A stretch of 40,458 bases of DNA from Marinomonas pollencensis. Its GTDB lineage: Bacteria; Pseudomonadota; Gammaproteobacteria; Pseudomonadales; Marinomonadaceae. This document shows, piece by piece, positions 25,638 through 35,254 of the stretch. The translations under genes and the position numbers were made by a program. The stretch covers positions 1 through 40,458 of the forward strand of contig NZ_QUNG01000020.1 of assembly GCF_003387375.1 (NCBI RefSeq), given 5' to 3'. The notes beneath the pieces are model-generated. The model did no database searches. It had not been told where the DNA came from and saw only the letters and a list, made by a program, of their open reading frames with translations. Positions within the stretch are counted from its first letter, which is position 1. Each line of letters starts with the position of its first letter.

Positions 25638-26990
25638 TTAGCCGATGGCTTTCGTCCCCGCCACGGTACAGTCGATTTCCCCGTCTTGCACTCGAACCTT
25701 AATAGAGTCGCCTTTTTCTATCTCGTTGACCGAACGAATGACTTGTTTGTCTTTAGAGGCAATAGCGTAGCCACGCGACAAGGTATTGAGTGGGCTGACC
25801 AGGTTGAGCTTGTCGATGAGGCGAGCAAAGCTGGTTTGTTTGCTGGTTAGGGTGTTGTTTAATGCCAATGCTAAGCGCGCGTCTATATCGCGTAACTTTT
25901 CTTTGTTTTGCTCTATGCGTCGCGCGGGTGTGCTCTTTTGCAATCTGTGCTCAAGGTTTTGCGTTTTGACTTTGTGTTGTTGGATTGTCCGTTCAAGGCT
26001 CTGTTGCAAGCGGCGCTTGAGTTGATCCAATTGATTCTGCTGTTGATCGATACGCTCTTTAGGGTGACGAATACGCTTGATCATGAAGTCCAGCTGTTGC
26101 TGGCTTTGTTCCAAAATGCGCGACATACGTCGAGTGAGCTGGCTTTCTTGCTGGGTTATTTGGCGAATCAGCTGAGCCTTGTCAGGGCTTAATAGTTCAG
26201 CAGCGGCCGTTGGGGTGGCTGCGCGAACATCGGCGACAAAGTCGGCAATGGTAAAGTCCGTCTCATGGCCAACGGCAGAAACAATGGGTGTTGTGGCCTG
26301 AAAAATCCTGCGTGCTAGCGCTTCGTCATTAAAGCTCCATAAGTCTTCTAATGAACCACCGCCACGACCGAGAATAATGGCATCAAAATAACCGCTGTCA
26401 TCGGCTCGGTTGAGCTGCTTTAAAATGTTCTTCGCCGCGTCTTGGCCTTGTACCAGTGAGGGCAGGATAGTTAACTCTGTCAGAGGGAAACGACGACGAA
26501 AAGCAATAATCATATCGCGTACAGCGGCGCCCACCGGTGAGGTAATGATGGCGACGCGCTCAGGTTGAACGGGCAGTGCCTTTTTGTGCTCAGGAGAGAA
26601 TAGCCCTTCTGCTTGTAACGAGTTTTTTAATCGCTCAAAGGCTTGTTGTAAGGCGCCTTCGCCGGCAGACTCCATGCCTTCTACGCTGAGTTGACAATCA
26701 CCCCGTGGGCCATAAAAAGTCACGCGAGCTCGTAGGCGTACTTTATCGCCATCTTTGGGCTGGAAGCGCACAGCACTGTTCTTGCTTTTAAACATAGCGC
26801 AACGGATTTGTGCTCGGTCGTCTTTAAGCGAAAAGTACCAATGACCCGAGCCAGGTTTGGCTAAATTGGAGATTTCACCTTCGACTAATATCCAAGGTAA
26901 GCTGGCTTCGAGAAGTTGTTGAATTTGTCGGTTTAGTTGCGAGACGGTAAATGCGGTTTCTTGTGCAGGGCTAGTTGTAAATTTTTTCAT
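25638..26990 (-). CDS. xseA: Exodeoxyribonuclease VII large subunit
   Basis: This 450-aa nuclease subunit has an N-terminal OB fold (about residues 10-110: FTVSQLNRQIQQLLEASLPWILVEGEISNL...GHWYFSLKDDRAQIRCAMF). The catalytic domain follows with RVAIITSPVGAAVRDMI, ILGRGGGSLEDLWSFNDE and VSAVGHETDFTIADFVADVRAATPTAAAE. A long coiled coil and a C-terminal SPLNTLSRGYAI segment complete it. With XseB it degrades single-stranded DNA to oligonucleotides in repair. The ATG at 26990 is used; a TTG lies one codon earlier. It is divergent from guaB across about 95 bases. xseB is not in the window. Confidence 0.96.
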   Translation of the reverse strand: MKKFTTSPAQETAFTVSQLNRQIQQLLEASLPWILVEGEISNLAKPGSGHWYFSLKDDRAQIRCAMFKSKNSAVRFQPKDGDKVRLRARVTFYGPRGDCQLSVEGMESAGEGALQQAFERLKNSLQAEGLFSPEHKKALPVQPERVAIITSPVGAAVRDMIIAFRRRFPLTELTILPSLVQGQDAAKNILKQLNRADDSGYFDAIILGRGGGSLEDLWSFNDEALARRIFQATTPIVSAVGHETDFTIADFVADVRAATPTAAAELLSPDKAQLIRQITQQESQLTRRMSRILEQSQQQLDFMIKRIRHPKERIDQQQNQLDQLKRRLQQSLERTIQQHKVKTQNLEHRLQKSTPARRIEQNKEKLRDIDARLALALNNTLTSKQTSFARLIDKLNLVSPLNTLSRGYAIASKDKQVIRSVNEIEKGDSIKVRVQDGEIDCTVAGTKAIG

Positions 26991-27009
26991 CAATCTCTCG
27001 TGGTTTTGA

Positions 27010-27038
27010 TTTACCGAATGCGACTATTGGAGTAGAAT
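27010..27038 (+). promoter_or_regulatory. Candidate sigma-70 promoter of guaB-guaA
   Basis: TTTACC (-35-like) and TAGAAT (-10-like) are separated by 17 bases and end 46 bases before the guaB ATG. The match is moderate. No operator is evident. Confidence 0.4.
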
Positions 27039-27084
27039 TACTTGCCATCTTAACTCCCCTTGTTGGCATTGGAAACTCCCCATT

Positions 27085-28551
27085 ATGTTACGAATCGTGC
27101 AAGAAGCTTTAACGTTTGATGACGTTTTGCTCATCCCCGGCTATTCCGAAGTTCTTCCTAAGGATGTTAGCCTTAAAACGAAAATCACAAAAGACATCGA
27201 GCTGAATATTCCGCTTACCTCTTCTGCGATGGATACCGTTACCGAACACCGCATGGCAATTGCTTTGGCTCAAGAAGGGGGCATAGGCATTGTCCACAAA
27301 AACTTGACCATCGAAGAGCAAGCGCAAGAAGTGCGTCGTGTTAAGAAATTTGAAAGCGGTATCGTTCGAGACCTTGTTACGATCAATCCTGAAGCCAGCG
27401 TTCATGAGCTAATGGCTTTGACTGCTGAAAACAATATTTCTAGCGTACCTGTTGTTCAAGGTACGGATCTAGTCGGTATTGTTACAAGCCGTGATGTTCG
27501 TTTCGTTAAAGATTTCGATAAGAGTGTTGCTGATATTATGACGCCAAAAGAGCGTCTAGTAACGGCACTTGAAGGCGCATCTGCTGGCTCTATCCGTAAG
27601 TTACTTCATGAAAACCGCATCGAAAAAGTATTGATCGTTAACGATCAGTTCGAACTACGCGGCATGGTAACGGTTACCGACTTCAATAAAGCAACGACTT
27701 ACCCGAATGCATGTAAAGATGCAGAAGGCCGTCTACGTGTTGGTGCCGCAGTTGGTACTGGTGCGGACACTGGCGATCGCGTTAAAGCATTATCTGATGC
27801 TGGCGTTGATGTTATCGTTGTTGATACTGCCCACGGTCATTCAAAAGGCGTAATCGATCGCGTTCGTTGGGTAAAAGAAAACTTTCCTCACATCCAAGTT
27901 ATCGGCGGCAACATTGCAACAGCAGAAGCGGCGATTGCATTGGCTGATGCGGGTGCAGACGGCGTTAAAGTAGGTATCGGCCCAGGCTCTATCTGTACGA
28001 CTCGTATCGTTGCTGGTGTGGGTGTTCCACAAATCAGTGCGGTTGCGAACGTGGCAGAAGCGATGAACCCACGCGGCATTCCTGTTATTGCTGATGGTGG
28101 TGTTCGTTTCTCTGGTGATATCAGTAAAGCCATTGCAGCAGGCGCGAGCGTTATCATGGTAGGTGGCTTATTGGCCGGTACTGATGAAGCGCCAGGCGAA
28201 GTTGTATTGTTCCAAGGTCGTTCTTACAAAGCTTACCGCGGTATGGGCTCGCTTGGTGCGATGTCTCAAACTCAAGGTTCTAGTGACCGTTACTTTCAAG
28301 AGTCAAGCAGTGTTGAGAAGTTGGTTCCAGAAGGCATCGAAGGTCGTGTTGCTTCTAAAGGACCAATGGCGTCTGTTATCCATCAGTTGATGGGCGGCGT
28401 ACGTTCTTCTATGGGTTACACTGGCTCTGCCGATATTGAGACTATGCGTACGAAAACACAGTTCTCAAAAATCACTGGTGCTGGTATGCGTGAAAGCCAC
28501 GTTCATGACGTGACAATCACCAAAGAAGCGCCAAATTATCACGCGGGTTAA
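27085..28551 (+). CDS. guaB: Inosine-5'-monophosphate dehydrogenase
   Basis: This 488-aa enzyme oxidises IMP to XMP with NAD+, the committed step of GMP synthesis. It starts [21 protein letters not shown]. Two CBS domains occupy about residues 93-205 ([35 protein letters not shown]). The catalytic loop [11 protein letters not shown] contains the active-site Cys, and [19 protein letters not shown] and [11 protein letters not shown] follow. Length and motifs are those of ordinary bacterial enzymes. It is the first gene of a guaB-guaA operon-like pair, 132 bases from guaA with a hairpin between. Confidence 0.98.
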   Translation: MLRIVQEALTFDDVLLIPGYSEVLPKDVSLKTKITKDIELNIPLTSSAMDTVTEHRMAIALAQEGGIGIVHKNLTIEEQAQEVRRVKKFESGIVRDLVTINPEASVHELMALTAENNISSVPVVQGTDLVGIVTSRDVRFVKDFDKSVADIMTPKERLVTALEGASAGSIRKLLHENRIEKVLIVNDQFELRGMVTVTDFNKATTYPNACKDAEGRLRVGAAVGTGADTGDRVKALSDAGVDVIVVDTAHGHSKGVIDRVRWVKENFPHIQVIGGNIATAEAAIALADAGADGVKVGIGPGSICTTRIVAGVGVPQISAVANVAEAMNPRGIPVIADGGVRFSGDISKAIAAGASVIMVGGLLAGTDEAPGEVVLFQGRSYKAYRGMGSLGAMSQTQGSSDRYFQESSSVEKLVPEGIEGRVASKGPMASVIHQLMGGVRSSMGYTGSADIETMRTKTQFSKITGAGMRESHVHDVTITKEAPNYHAG

Positions 28552-28571
28552 TCGCGGATAAATTGTCAGCG

Positions 28572-28600
28572 AGATGGGGCGTATATTACGCCCCATCTTT
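28572..28600 (+). terminator. Hairpin between guaB and guaA
   Basis: A strong stem, GATGGGGCGTA / TACGCCCCATC, with a 3-nt loop is followed by only TTTATTT. It may partially terminate or separate guaB from guaA expression. Confidence 0.7.
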
Positions 28601-28683
28601 ATTTGATTGCTCTTACTATTATTCATTACTCTAGTGTCAAAAGAGAACGTCTTATTGAATTAGGGTGAAAGGACAGGCTAACA

Positions 28684-30261
28684 ATGTCGCAAGATATCCA
28701 CGCTCATAAAATACTTATTCTTGATTTTGGTTCACAGTACACGCAATTGATTGCGCGCCGCGTGCGTGAGATCGGTGTTTACTGTGAAGTCCGTGCTTTT
28801 GATATGGAAGATCAAGAAGTTATCGACTTCGATCCTAAAGGTATCATCCTTGCGGGTGGCCCTGAATCTGTGCCTGAGCCTGGTTCGCCACGCGTTCCTG
28901 AAGCTGTGTTCACCTTGGGTGTGCCAGTGTTTGGTATTTGTTACGGCATGCAAACCATGGCGGAACAGTTGGGCGGTAAAGTTCAAGGTTCTGAAATTCG
29001 CGAATTCGGCTATGCGCAAATCCGCAAACATGACGGCCCTGCGTTATTCGAAGGCATTCAAGACCACGAAGCAAACAATGGTGTTGCTATGTTGGATGTT
29101 TGGATGAGCCACGGTGACAAAGTAGTCGAAATGCCTCAAGACTTCGTTTTGATGGCGTCGACTGACAGCTGCCCAATCGCAGCAATGGCTAACGAAGCGA
29201 AAAAATTCTACGGTGTTCAATTCCACCCAGAAGTCACTCACACACTACAAGGCGGCAAGATCCTTTCTCGCTTTATCGTTGATATTTGTGGCTGTGATAC
29301 TTTATGGACACCTGCCAACATTGCGACAGACGCGATCGAAAGAATGCGTGAGCAAGTGGGCGACAAACAAGTTCTACTCGCGCTATCTGGCGGTGTGGAT
29401 TCTTCTGTTGTGGCGGCGCTATTGCACAAAGCCATCGGCGATCAATTGACGTGTGTATTCGTAGACAACGGCTTGCTTCGTTTACACGAAGGCGATCAAG
29501 TGATGAAGATGTTCGCAGACAACATGGGCGTTAAAGTCATCCGTGTTGATGCTGAAGACCTTTTCTTGGGCCGTCTAGCGGGCGAAGCTGATCCTGAGAA
29601 GAAGCGTAAAATCATTGGTAACACCTTTATTGAAATTTTCGATGAAGAGTCTTCTAAGCTGAACGACATTGAGTTCTTGGCGCAAGGTACTATTTACCCA
29701 GACGTTATCGAGTCTGCAGCGTCTAAAACGGGTAAAGCGCATGTCATCAAGTCTCACCACAACGTGGGTGGCTTGCCAGAAGACATGAAGATGCAACTGG
29801 TTGAGCCGCTACGTGAATTGTTTAAAGACGAAGTGCGTAAGCTAGGTGTTGCACTTGGTTTGCCACACGACATGGTTTACCGCCACCCGTTCCCAGGGCC
29901 AGGTCTTGGTGTGCGTATCTTGGGTGAAGTGAAAAAAGACTACGCCGACATTCTTCGTCGTGCGGACGCTATCTTCATCGAAGAATTGCGTCGCTCAGGT
30001 TGGTACGAAAAAACCAGCCAGGCTTTTGCTGTCTTCTTGCCAGTGAAATCCGTTGGTGTGGTAGGCGACGGCCGTCGTTATGAATACGTGGTAGCACTTC
30101 GTGCGGTTGAAACCATCGACTTCATGACAGCGCGTTGGGCTCACCTTCCATACGAATTGTTGGAAACGGTATCTGGTCGTATCATCAATGAGATCGAACA
30201 CATCTCACGCGTGACTTACGATGTATCGTCTAAACCACCGGCTACCATCGAGTGGGAATAA
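28684..30261 (+). CDS. guaA: GMP synthase (glutamine-hydrolysing)
   Basis: This 525-aa enzyme converts XMP to GMP using ATP and glutamine. Its class I amidotransferase domain (about residues 8-200) has the nucleophile Cys in VFGICYGMQ and His/Glu in [11 protein letters not shown]. The ATP pyrophosphatase domain has the P-loop [11 protein letters not shown], and the C-terminal dimerisation domain has [12 protein letters not shown]. The gene is full length and ends PPATIEWE. The last four codons are duplicated at 40285, showing that a mobile island has inserted at this 3' end while restoring the coding sequence, as is known for guaA-targeting islands. Confidence 0.98.
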   Translation: MSQDIHAHKILILDFGSQYTQLIARRVREIGVYCEVRAFDMEDQEVIDFDPKGIILAGGPESVPEPGSPRVPEAVFTLGVPVFGICYGMQTMAEQLGGKVQGSEIREFGYAQIRKHDGPALFEGIQDHEANNGVAMLDVWMSHGDKVVEMPQDFVLMASTDSCPIAAMANEAKKFYGVQFHPEVTHTLQGGKILSRFIVDICGCDTLWTPANIATDAIERMREQVGDKQVLLALSGGVDSSVVAALLHKAIGDQLTCVFVDNGLLRLHEGDQVMKMFADNMGVKVIRVDAEDLFLGRLAGEADPEKKRKIIGNTFIEIFDEESSKLNDIEFLAQGTIYPDVIESAASKTGKAHVIKSHHNVGGLPEDMKMQLVEPLRELFKDEVRKLGVALGLPHDMVYRHPFPGPGLGVRILGEVKKDYADILRRADAIFIEELRRSGWYEKTSQAFAVFLPVKSVGVVGDGRRYEYVVALRAVETIDFMTARWAHLPYELLETVSGRIINEIEHISRVTYDVSSKPPATIEWE

Positions 30262-30335
30262 TTCAGCGCTAGGTAAGCCCTTGCACTGAACAGCAATAGA
30301 CACTCTAAAGCCCGCTATCTAGCGGGCTTTTTTGT
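30250..30335 (+). repeat. Left direct repeat (attL-like) at the guaA 3' end
   Basis: These 86 bp run from the last four guaA codons (GAGTGGGAATAA) through the guaA terminator. They recur at 40285-40370 with a single difference (30299 G versus 40334 A). This is the signature of site-specific insertion into guaA. The real crossover core lies somewhere inside the repeat. Confidence 0.92.
30307..30333 (+). terminator. guaA terminator (left copy)
   Basis: The stem AAAGCCCGCT / AGCGGGCTTT with a 4-nt loop is followed by T residues, 46 bases after the guaA stop. It is part of the direct repeat. Confidence 0.95.
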
Positions 30336-30400
30336 GTCTAACGGCCAAATAATTTGGCACTGTCTAGCAGCTTCAAGCACGGTTTGACCTGGGTATAGCG

Positions 30401-30739
30401 TTGAAGACCTTTGCTGGCGGCTCAGAATATGTTTTACCGTCTCACTACGACACCGACCAACCCATGAGTAACGCCACGATTAACCTGGTGCTGAAATACA
30501 CCTTCCAGGCTGCCCAGAAAGATGGCATACCGATGGAAAAGTTCGGCCCACACGACCTACGCCGCACAGCAAGCACCTTGCTCCATGAAGCGGGCTATTA
30601 TAACAGTGACTGGATTGAGAAATGCCTAGCTCACGAACAGAAAGGTGTTAGAGCCATTTACAACAAAGCCGAGTACCGCGAGCAGCGCGCGGCTATGTTG
30701 CAGGATTGGGCGGATATGATTGATGAGTGGGTTAGATAG
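30401..30739 (+). pseudogene. int: Truncated tyrosine recombinase (phage-type integrase), C-terminal part
   Basis: This is a 112-aa remnant of a P4-like integrase catalytic domain. It shows HDLRRT (H51, R53/R54), the second His in LAHEQ (H78) and the tyrosine nucleophile in AIYNKAEY (Y87), then a typical tail MLQDWADMIDEWV. The N-terminal DNA-binding domains and the first catalytic Arg and Lys are missing. In-frame similarity fades just upstream and a stop occurs at 30365-30367. The first possible start is a TTG at 30401. It lies next to the left repeat, where an intact island would carry its integrase. A palindrome (GCCAAAT-A-ATTTGGC, 30344-30358) lies between. Confidence 0.85.
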
Positions 30740-30765
30740 TTATCAAGTCCGAATAAATATCCTTG

Positions 30766-31209
30766 TCAGGTATGTTTTTTTTCAGATATAGAAAATCTAT
30801 GTAGGCTGTCTAGAAAAACAATATAAAATGTATTCTCAGATAGATATCCTGCTACCCTGGGAAGTCCCCCCATACCTTCAATTACACCCCATGCAACGTT
30901 TGCATCTACATAAGATGGGACAAAAAAATCTGACTTCTCAGGGAATCCAGACGAGTAAAGCTTGATTTGTTGTTGTGTGCAAGCTTCTGAACGGGTGAGT
31001 TTGGATAACTCATTTAATCTTCGCAGTAATATAGTGAGTAAAGACTTATTATGCCAAAGATCAAGGGTTTCGCATTTCCCTTTAGGTTGAGTTTGATCTA
31101 GGTCTTTGAAGCTAAATGTTAGTAGCTCTCTAGCTGCTATTACTTTCCGCTCATCCCTTGTCTCTTCTCTACGGTTTCGAGGAGATTTTTTGCTTCTATC
31201 TTTAGCCAT
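30766..31209 (-). CDS. 147-aa partner of the AAA ATPase (candidate effector)
   Basis: This basic protein has a Lys/Arg-rich N-terminus (MAKDRSKKSPRNRREETRDERK) and a C-terminal block WGVIEGMGGLPRVAGYLSENTFYIVFLDSLHRFSI. The N-FYIV-FLD-xxH-F pattern recurs in small proteins encoded beside AAA ATPases, but I cannot name the family and see no certain catalytic motif. Its start overlaps the ATPase stop by 8 bases, so the two are translationally coupled. By position it is the likely effector or partner of a two-gene defence system comparable to RloA-B or OLD-type pairs (inference). Confidence 0.75.
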   Translation of the reverse strand: MAKDRSKKSPRNRREETRDERKVIAARELLTFSFKDLDQTQPKGKCETLDLWHNKSLLTILLRRLNELSKLTRSEACTQQQIKLYSSGFPEKSDFFVPSYVDANVAWGVIEGMGGLPRVAGYLSENTFYIVFLDSLHRFSISEKKHT

Positions 31210-32530
31210 TGAGCTTTTCTCCTAACTCGGAGATATCTTTGAATAGAGGAATCGCCCCATATTTACCCTGAAGGTAGTCTTTACTGTAGCTGTTTCCTTT
31301 TCTGGCATAGTGCTCTTTATATTCAACTAGTGAATAAAGTTCAGATTCATGTCGTTCATTTTTTTCGACAAACCAGATTTGATCTCTTCTAAATAACTCT
31401 TTAGTTAATAGGTTTGTGTCGTGACAAGTTAATATTATTTGGCTAGATCCGAAACTTTTCTTGTTGTATAAATCTATAATGAACTTGCAAAGTAAAGTAT
31501 GGAATTTGTTGTCGAACTCATCGATTATGAGGATTTTATCATTTGCCATGACGTCATAAATTGGGCCGAGAAGATATATTAGCTTCTGAGTTCCTTCTGA
31601 CTCCATAGATAAGGGTATTGAGTACATCTCTCCGTTACCCCCTTTTTTAACTACTTCGATACGCTTTTCTTTTATTTTGTTTTTTTCTAAAAAGCCTTCT
31701 AGTTTGCTAACAACATCTAGTAACTCTTCATTCTTAATGCTTTTGTTTTTTTTATTTATGGGGAATTCTTTATCAAACTCAACAATATTTATTGAGTCAA
31801 TTTGAAATGATTTGAGGATATCTAAGGCCCAAGCTCTAAATGATTCGTCTTTCTCAAAGAGGTTGGTTGTGAAGTCTCTAAAGCCAAATTCTCTTAGTCC
31901 TGATATTGTATTAACCTTTTTGAACCAGTTAAATACAATGTTTGACTTTTCACCATCAAATTTAGCTAGAACTGAAACAAATGGGACAGAGGTTTTTGTC
32001 TTCTCAATTACTATCTCATCACCTTCTTTTCTTGTGAAGATTTTGGCTTCTGAGAAAGAGCGATTATTGAATTCTAAGGTTTGTTTTTTTCTATGAAATA
32101 ATAGTGTTTCTCGAGACGACTTTGTCCAGTACAGCCATTCTTCATCTATGCTGTCATTTTCAATGGAAATTCCATACCTGTATAGGTTTCCTTCAGCAAG
32201 AAAGCTGACCTCAAATTCACTTGGGAAGTCAAAAAAATCCTTTTTAAGTAAAAATGGGATAATATTCGATGTTGTCTCGTCACTATTTGTGTCAAGTGAC
32301 CTAACCAAAAGTGATTTTAGTGCACCAATTGCCATGACTACGTTGGATTTCCCGGAACCATTTGCTCCAAAGATTGCGGCACTTTTGAGTATCTCTTTTA
32401 TTCCAAACTGATTGATCTCATAGGTGTTATCTAGTTCTACACGCTCTTTAGTAGATGTAGATGCAACCATACTGAACTCTTGCATCTGATTAAATGAGGT
32501 GAAATTTTGAACTGAAAAGTCTACTAACAT
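31202..32530 (-). CDS. AAA family ATPase (RloA/OLD-like, AAA_21)
   Basis: This is a 442-aa ABC-type ATPase of the AAA_21/COG1106 group. It starts MLVDFSVQNFTSFNQMQEFSMVAS, with Walker A GANGSGKS at 55-62, a signature-like SMESEGTQKL at about 308-317, Walker B ILIIDEFDN at 333-341 and the switch His in LTCHDTNLL (about 370). The open frame extends 22 codons upstream, but the ATG at 32530 has AGGAA 8 bases before it and the family N-terminus. Such ATPases are common in defence islands, often sensing infection and controlling a coupled effector, here the 147-aa gene downstream. Confidence 0.9.
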   Translation of the reverse strand: MLVDFSVQNFTSFNQMQEFSMVASTSTKERVELDNTYEINQFGIKEILKSAAIFGANGSGKSNVVMAIGALKSLLVRSLDTNSDETTSNIIPFLLKKDFFDFPSEFEVSFLAEGNLYRYGISIENDSIDEEWLYWTKSSRETLLFHRKKQTLEFNNRSFSEAKIFTRKEGDEIVIEKTKTSVPFVSVLAKFDGEKSNIVFNWFKKVNTISGLREFGFRDFTTNLFEKDESFRAWALDILKSFQIDSINIVEFDKEFPINKKNKSIKNEELLDVVSKLEGFLEKNKIKEKRIEVVKKGGNGEMYSIPLSMESEGTQKLIYLLGPIYDVMANDKILIIDEFDNKFHTLLCKFIIDLYNKKSFGSSQIILTCHDTNLLTKELFRRDQIWFVEKNERHESELYSLVEYKEHYARKGNSYSKDYLQGKYGAIPLFKDISELGEKLNG

Positions 32531-32697
32531 ACCTTGGATTCCTAAATTTAGGTGTTTACTAAGGCTGAATCTATCACTTATGTTTAATTTTTGCAAAAAA
32601 TTAACATTTTTTTGCTCTTAGTGATGTGTTTCTTTTGCGATTGAGCGTAGATGGGCCTGTCATGGCTGAGTTGTGCTTCCAAAGACTTGGTAAAATT

Positions 32698-32730
32698 CAT
32701 AGGAGGCACCCATTTAAGATGCTCCCTATG
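32698..32730 (-). terminator. Hairpin after the sce7725 gene
   Basis: The stem CATAGGGAGCA / TGCCTCCTATG (one mismatch) is followed on the minus strand by AATTTT. It may end the sce7726-sce7725 transcript before the ATPase operon. Confidence 0.5.
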
Positions 32731-32741
32731 ATTAAGTCTAG

Positions 32742-33674
32742 CTAAAGAAAATTAGCGATTGTTTCAATATGGTGCATCATACTTAACTTCTTAGGCACAG
32801 CTAGTCCTGGGTAGCTTCGGTTTTGATGTATATTTATGTACTCTTGAAAACCTAAAGTGTTTTGATCAATGCTTGGCTTTGCATTTGCGAAGTCAATCAT
32901 TTCCTGCAGTGCTTCTTTAAATTTACCTGCAGGGTCACTCTGGTCATTAGGATTTTTAATTGACAAGCTATGTTTCACATACATGTTTTTATTTGAGTTA
33001 TCTATGAATGTGATATGGATAGCAATAACAAAAGCTGGCCCACCAGATGTTGACCAAACATTATCAATTGTTAAGAAGTCTCCAAAGCCAATTTGGTGCT
33101 GAATCAAAGGCTGCTTAAAAGTCAAATGAGCATCTGAGAAGAATTGCGGGGTTCTACTATAGTCTGCGTTACGCTTTTTTGATGGAAATGAACTTTCAAT
33201 AATGACGCTATTTGGAAGGGAATTACTGAAAGAATGAGAGTAGCTAGTAATACCCCGAATTATATTTGCTACTGATCTTGATGTGTAACTATTTATGTTT
33301 GATGGTATGTCTTCTTCTATTAGTAACGAAAAAGATATTTCATCTGATGCCAGCTGCTGCAGAAGTTGTTGGGTGTGCGCTAGGTTCTGGTTGCTTATCC
33401 TAATACACGGGATGAAGGATACAGAGTAATTATTTGAAATTTCAGTATACAACGAATCAGGAGAATCGCTTGCAAGATCCCCTACTTGAGGGTTGACTAT
33501 GATGTGGGGGGTTACTGAATGGTTATTTAATACCTCAACAGCAGAGCATAGTCTCTTAATATCATCGGTTACAGGCTCAATGATCGGACGAACTTTTTTA
33601 GGGTTAAGTCTAAGAGCGACTTCTTTTAGGGCCAGAAGCTCATACTGTTTGCCCCTCATGTATGGGAAGTACAT
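32742..33674 (-). CDS. sce7725 / beta family protein
   Basis: This 310-aa protein starts with MYFPYMRGKQYELLALKEVALRL, the recognisable N-terminus of sce7725-type proteins, which resemble the phage T4 beta-protein family. A TIM-barrel-like alternation of strands follows (VRPIIEPVTDDI, VTPHIIVNPQVGD, VSFIPCIRIS, ISFSLLIEED, NSVIIESSFPS, GDFLTIDN). The biochemical role is unknown. The start overlaps the upstream sce7726 gene by 35 bases, and the two families are habitually encoded together. The pair is probably a defence or phage-interaction module; that is inference. Confidence 0.82.
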   Translation of the reverse strand: MYFPYMRGKQYELLALKEVALRLNPKKVRPIIEPVTDDIKRLCSAVEVLNNHSVTPHIIVNPQVGDLASDSPDSLYTEISNNYSVSFIPCIRISNQNLAHTQQLLQQLASDEISFSLLIEEDIPSNINSYTSRSVANIIRGITSYSHSFSNSLPNSVIIESSFPSKKRNADYSRTPQFFSDAHLTFKQPLIQHQIGFGDFLTIDNVWSTSGGPAFVIAIHITFIDNSNKNMYVKHSLSIKNPNDQSDPAGKFKEALQEMIDFANAKPSIDQNTLGFQEYINIHQNRSYPGLAVPKKLSMMHHIETIANFL

Positions 33675-34527
33675 TACACATCTCCTTGTTCAAATTATTT
33701 AAACGCGATAAATAAAATAAGATAGAGTCCTTTTCTTTTGTGTGAATATTATAACTAATTCCAAGGTTTTTCATTGATCTTGGTAGCCGACTCACGAAGT
33801 TATGATCATTTTTCCTATAACGCTTAAGAACCTTTTTAAAATACTCGTTTGCATCCGCATTATTGGCGTTGCAGAATATTTCCTTACACTGGCTGAATAG
33901 GTCTGTTGGAGAGCATGATGGTATATAGCCAATAATAAGTTTTGCAATCTCAGTATATTCTTCTTTTCGCAGTGTGTGGAACATTAAATCGGTATCAAAA
34001 TTTGTGTTTAAAGGGGCTTCAATTTTTCGGCTTAGCTGCTTTCTTTCGTTTAAAATTAATATCCCAAACTTAGGCATAGACTCATGTATTTCGAGTAACT
34101 TGGCAAGGTGTGTCTCGTGAGTCACTACGTATGTTTTATCAAATGATGAGGTATAAGAGAGAAGCTGCTCTGGAAGCCGTTTTAAAGAATCAAATTTTGT
34201 TTTTATTTCATAACAGGTTGAATGGCCATTGATGATTACACAATCAGCTTTGCTTGAGCCGATTCGTAACTCACTTAACATGCTTGCAGTGTTAAGTGAG
34301 TGAGTCCCCAACAATATATTGTTAGCAATTATATTCTTTACCACATATTCATTCGGATAATGCTTACATAGCAATTTATAGGACTCTTCGAATATATCAT
34401 GAAGAGTCTGTGCAGCTTTCAACGAAGGGAACTCACTGGTGATCCTTTGCACTAGCTCAAGGTCACCTGCAGCGACCTTTGAGATATTTGAGCTGGTAAA
34501 AATTTTTGCGAGCTGCCTGTAATTCAT
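33640..34527 (-). CDS. sce7726 family protein, PD-(D/E)XK nuclease-like
   Basis: This 295-aa protein carries a plausible PD-(D/E)XK core: E86 in MLSELRIG, D95 in SSKADCVII, and E107-I-K109 in CYEIKTKFDSLKRL, followed by a helix and strand (YVVTHETHLAKLL). This suggests a restriction-endonuclease-like fold. The C-terminal half is helical and of unknown role. The 35-base overlap with the sce7725 gene implies coupled translation. The ATG has only a weak ribosome site. Upstream, 28 bases away, a gene fragment on the opposite strand begins, so the promoter may have been altered by recombination. Confidence 0.82.
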   Translation of the reverse strand: MNYRQLAKIFTSSNISKVAAGDLELVQRITSEFPSLKAAQTLHDIFEESYKLLCKHYPNEYVVKNIIANNILLGTHSLNTASMLSELRIGSSKADCVIINGHSTCYEIKTKFDSLKRLPEQLLSYTSSFDKTYVVTHETHLAKLLEIHESMPKFGILILNERKQLSRKIEAPLNTNFDTDLMFHTLRKEEYTEIAKLIIGYIPSCSPTDLFSQCKEIFCNANNADANEYFKKVLKRYRKNDHNFVSRLPRSMKNLGISYNIHTKEKDSILFYLSRLNNLNKEMCNVLPIHEGQTV

Positions 34528-34555
34528 TGCTTCATACCATAGTGAGCTCCTAGAA

Positions 34556-35224
34556 ATGCTCGTTACTAAATATACATTTCAGTCTAGGACACCAAATTCC
34601 AAATTACGACCCATAAAGGCTCAACCCCATCAAACATCATATCAAGATGAATTCTTTTCTGATACAGGTGAAACGCCTTTTGCTCAAGCCGCTGGCTTCT
34701 CTGGCGGCGAGTATCACGCTCCTGGTGAAGAATCTGTGCCTGAGAGTAACAGCGAAACCACTTCCAGCGAGCAGGCTCATACATCAAGTGGCTTTGTGGC
34801 TAGTGCGGCCAACGCGGGCCGAGTGGCTGCCGGTACCGCATCAGCACTTGCCAGAGGTATGGGTTCTAAAGCAATGGGTGGTTTCCAGAACAAAGTCAGC
34901 CAAACCGCCGGTGGCCGTTTGGCCTCATCTATCCGCGAAAGCATGGACACAGGCAGTGATTCGATGGGAGACCAAGAAGAGGAAGGCTCCAGCGATGGAC
35001 TATCGCCATCTTTCGGCGGCCAAGAAGGCTGGATAAACCAAAGCGGTGGTTTTAGTGAGCTATCTGAATCAGACCAAGAAGAAGCTCGCCAGGCCCACGC
35101 CGACAGGCAAGAACGCGACCCTGAGAAACACACGTTTGATGTAGAGGATTACGTTGACTACGCCCAAGAGAAGCAAAGGGAACGGAACGAAGAGATAGCG
35201 AGTTTTGTGGGGAGGAACCGTTGA
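34556..35224 (+). pseudogene. Probable C-terminal fragment of a TrbL/TraG-like conjugation protein
   Basis: This 222-aa ORF has no membrane segments. It has a Gly/Ala/Ser-rich repeat-like centre (FVASAANAGRVAAGTASALARGMGSKAMGGF...TAGGRLASS), an acidic Gln/Ser/Glu-rich stretch and a charged helical tail DVEDYVDYAQEKQRERNEEIASFVGRNR. The composition resembles the cytoplasmic tail of TrbL/VirB6 or TraG-type inner-membrane conjugation proteins. The large membrane domain that should precede it is absent, and the first ~10 residues may be out-of-context sequence. It is probably a relic of a conjugative element that once occupied the site. Assignment is by composition only. Confidence 0.4.
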
Positions 35225-35254
35225 GTTGGTTACATATGACAACAGGTAAACCTA

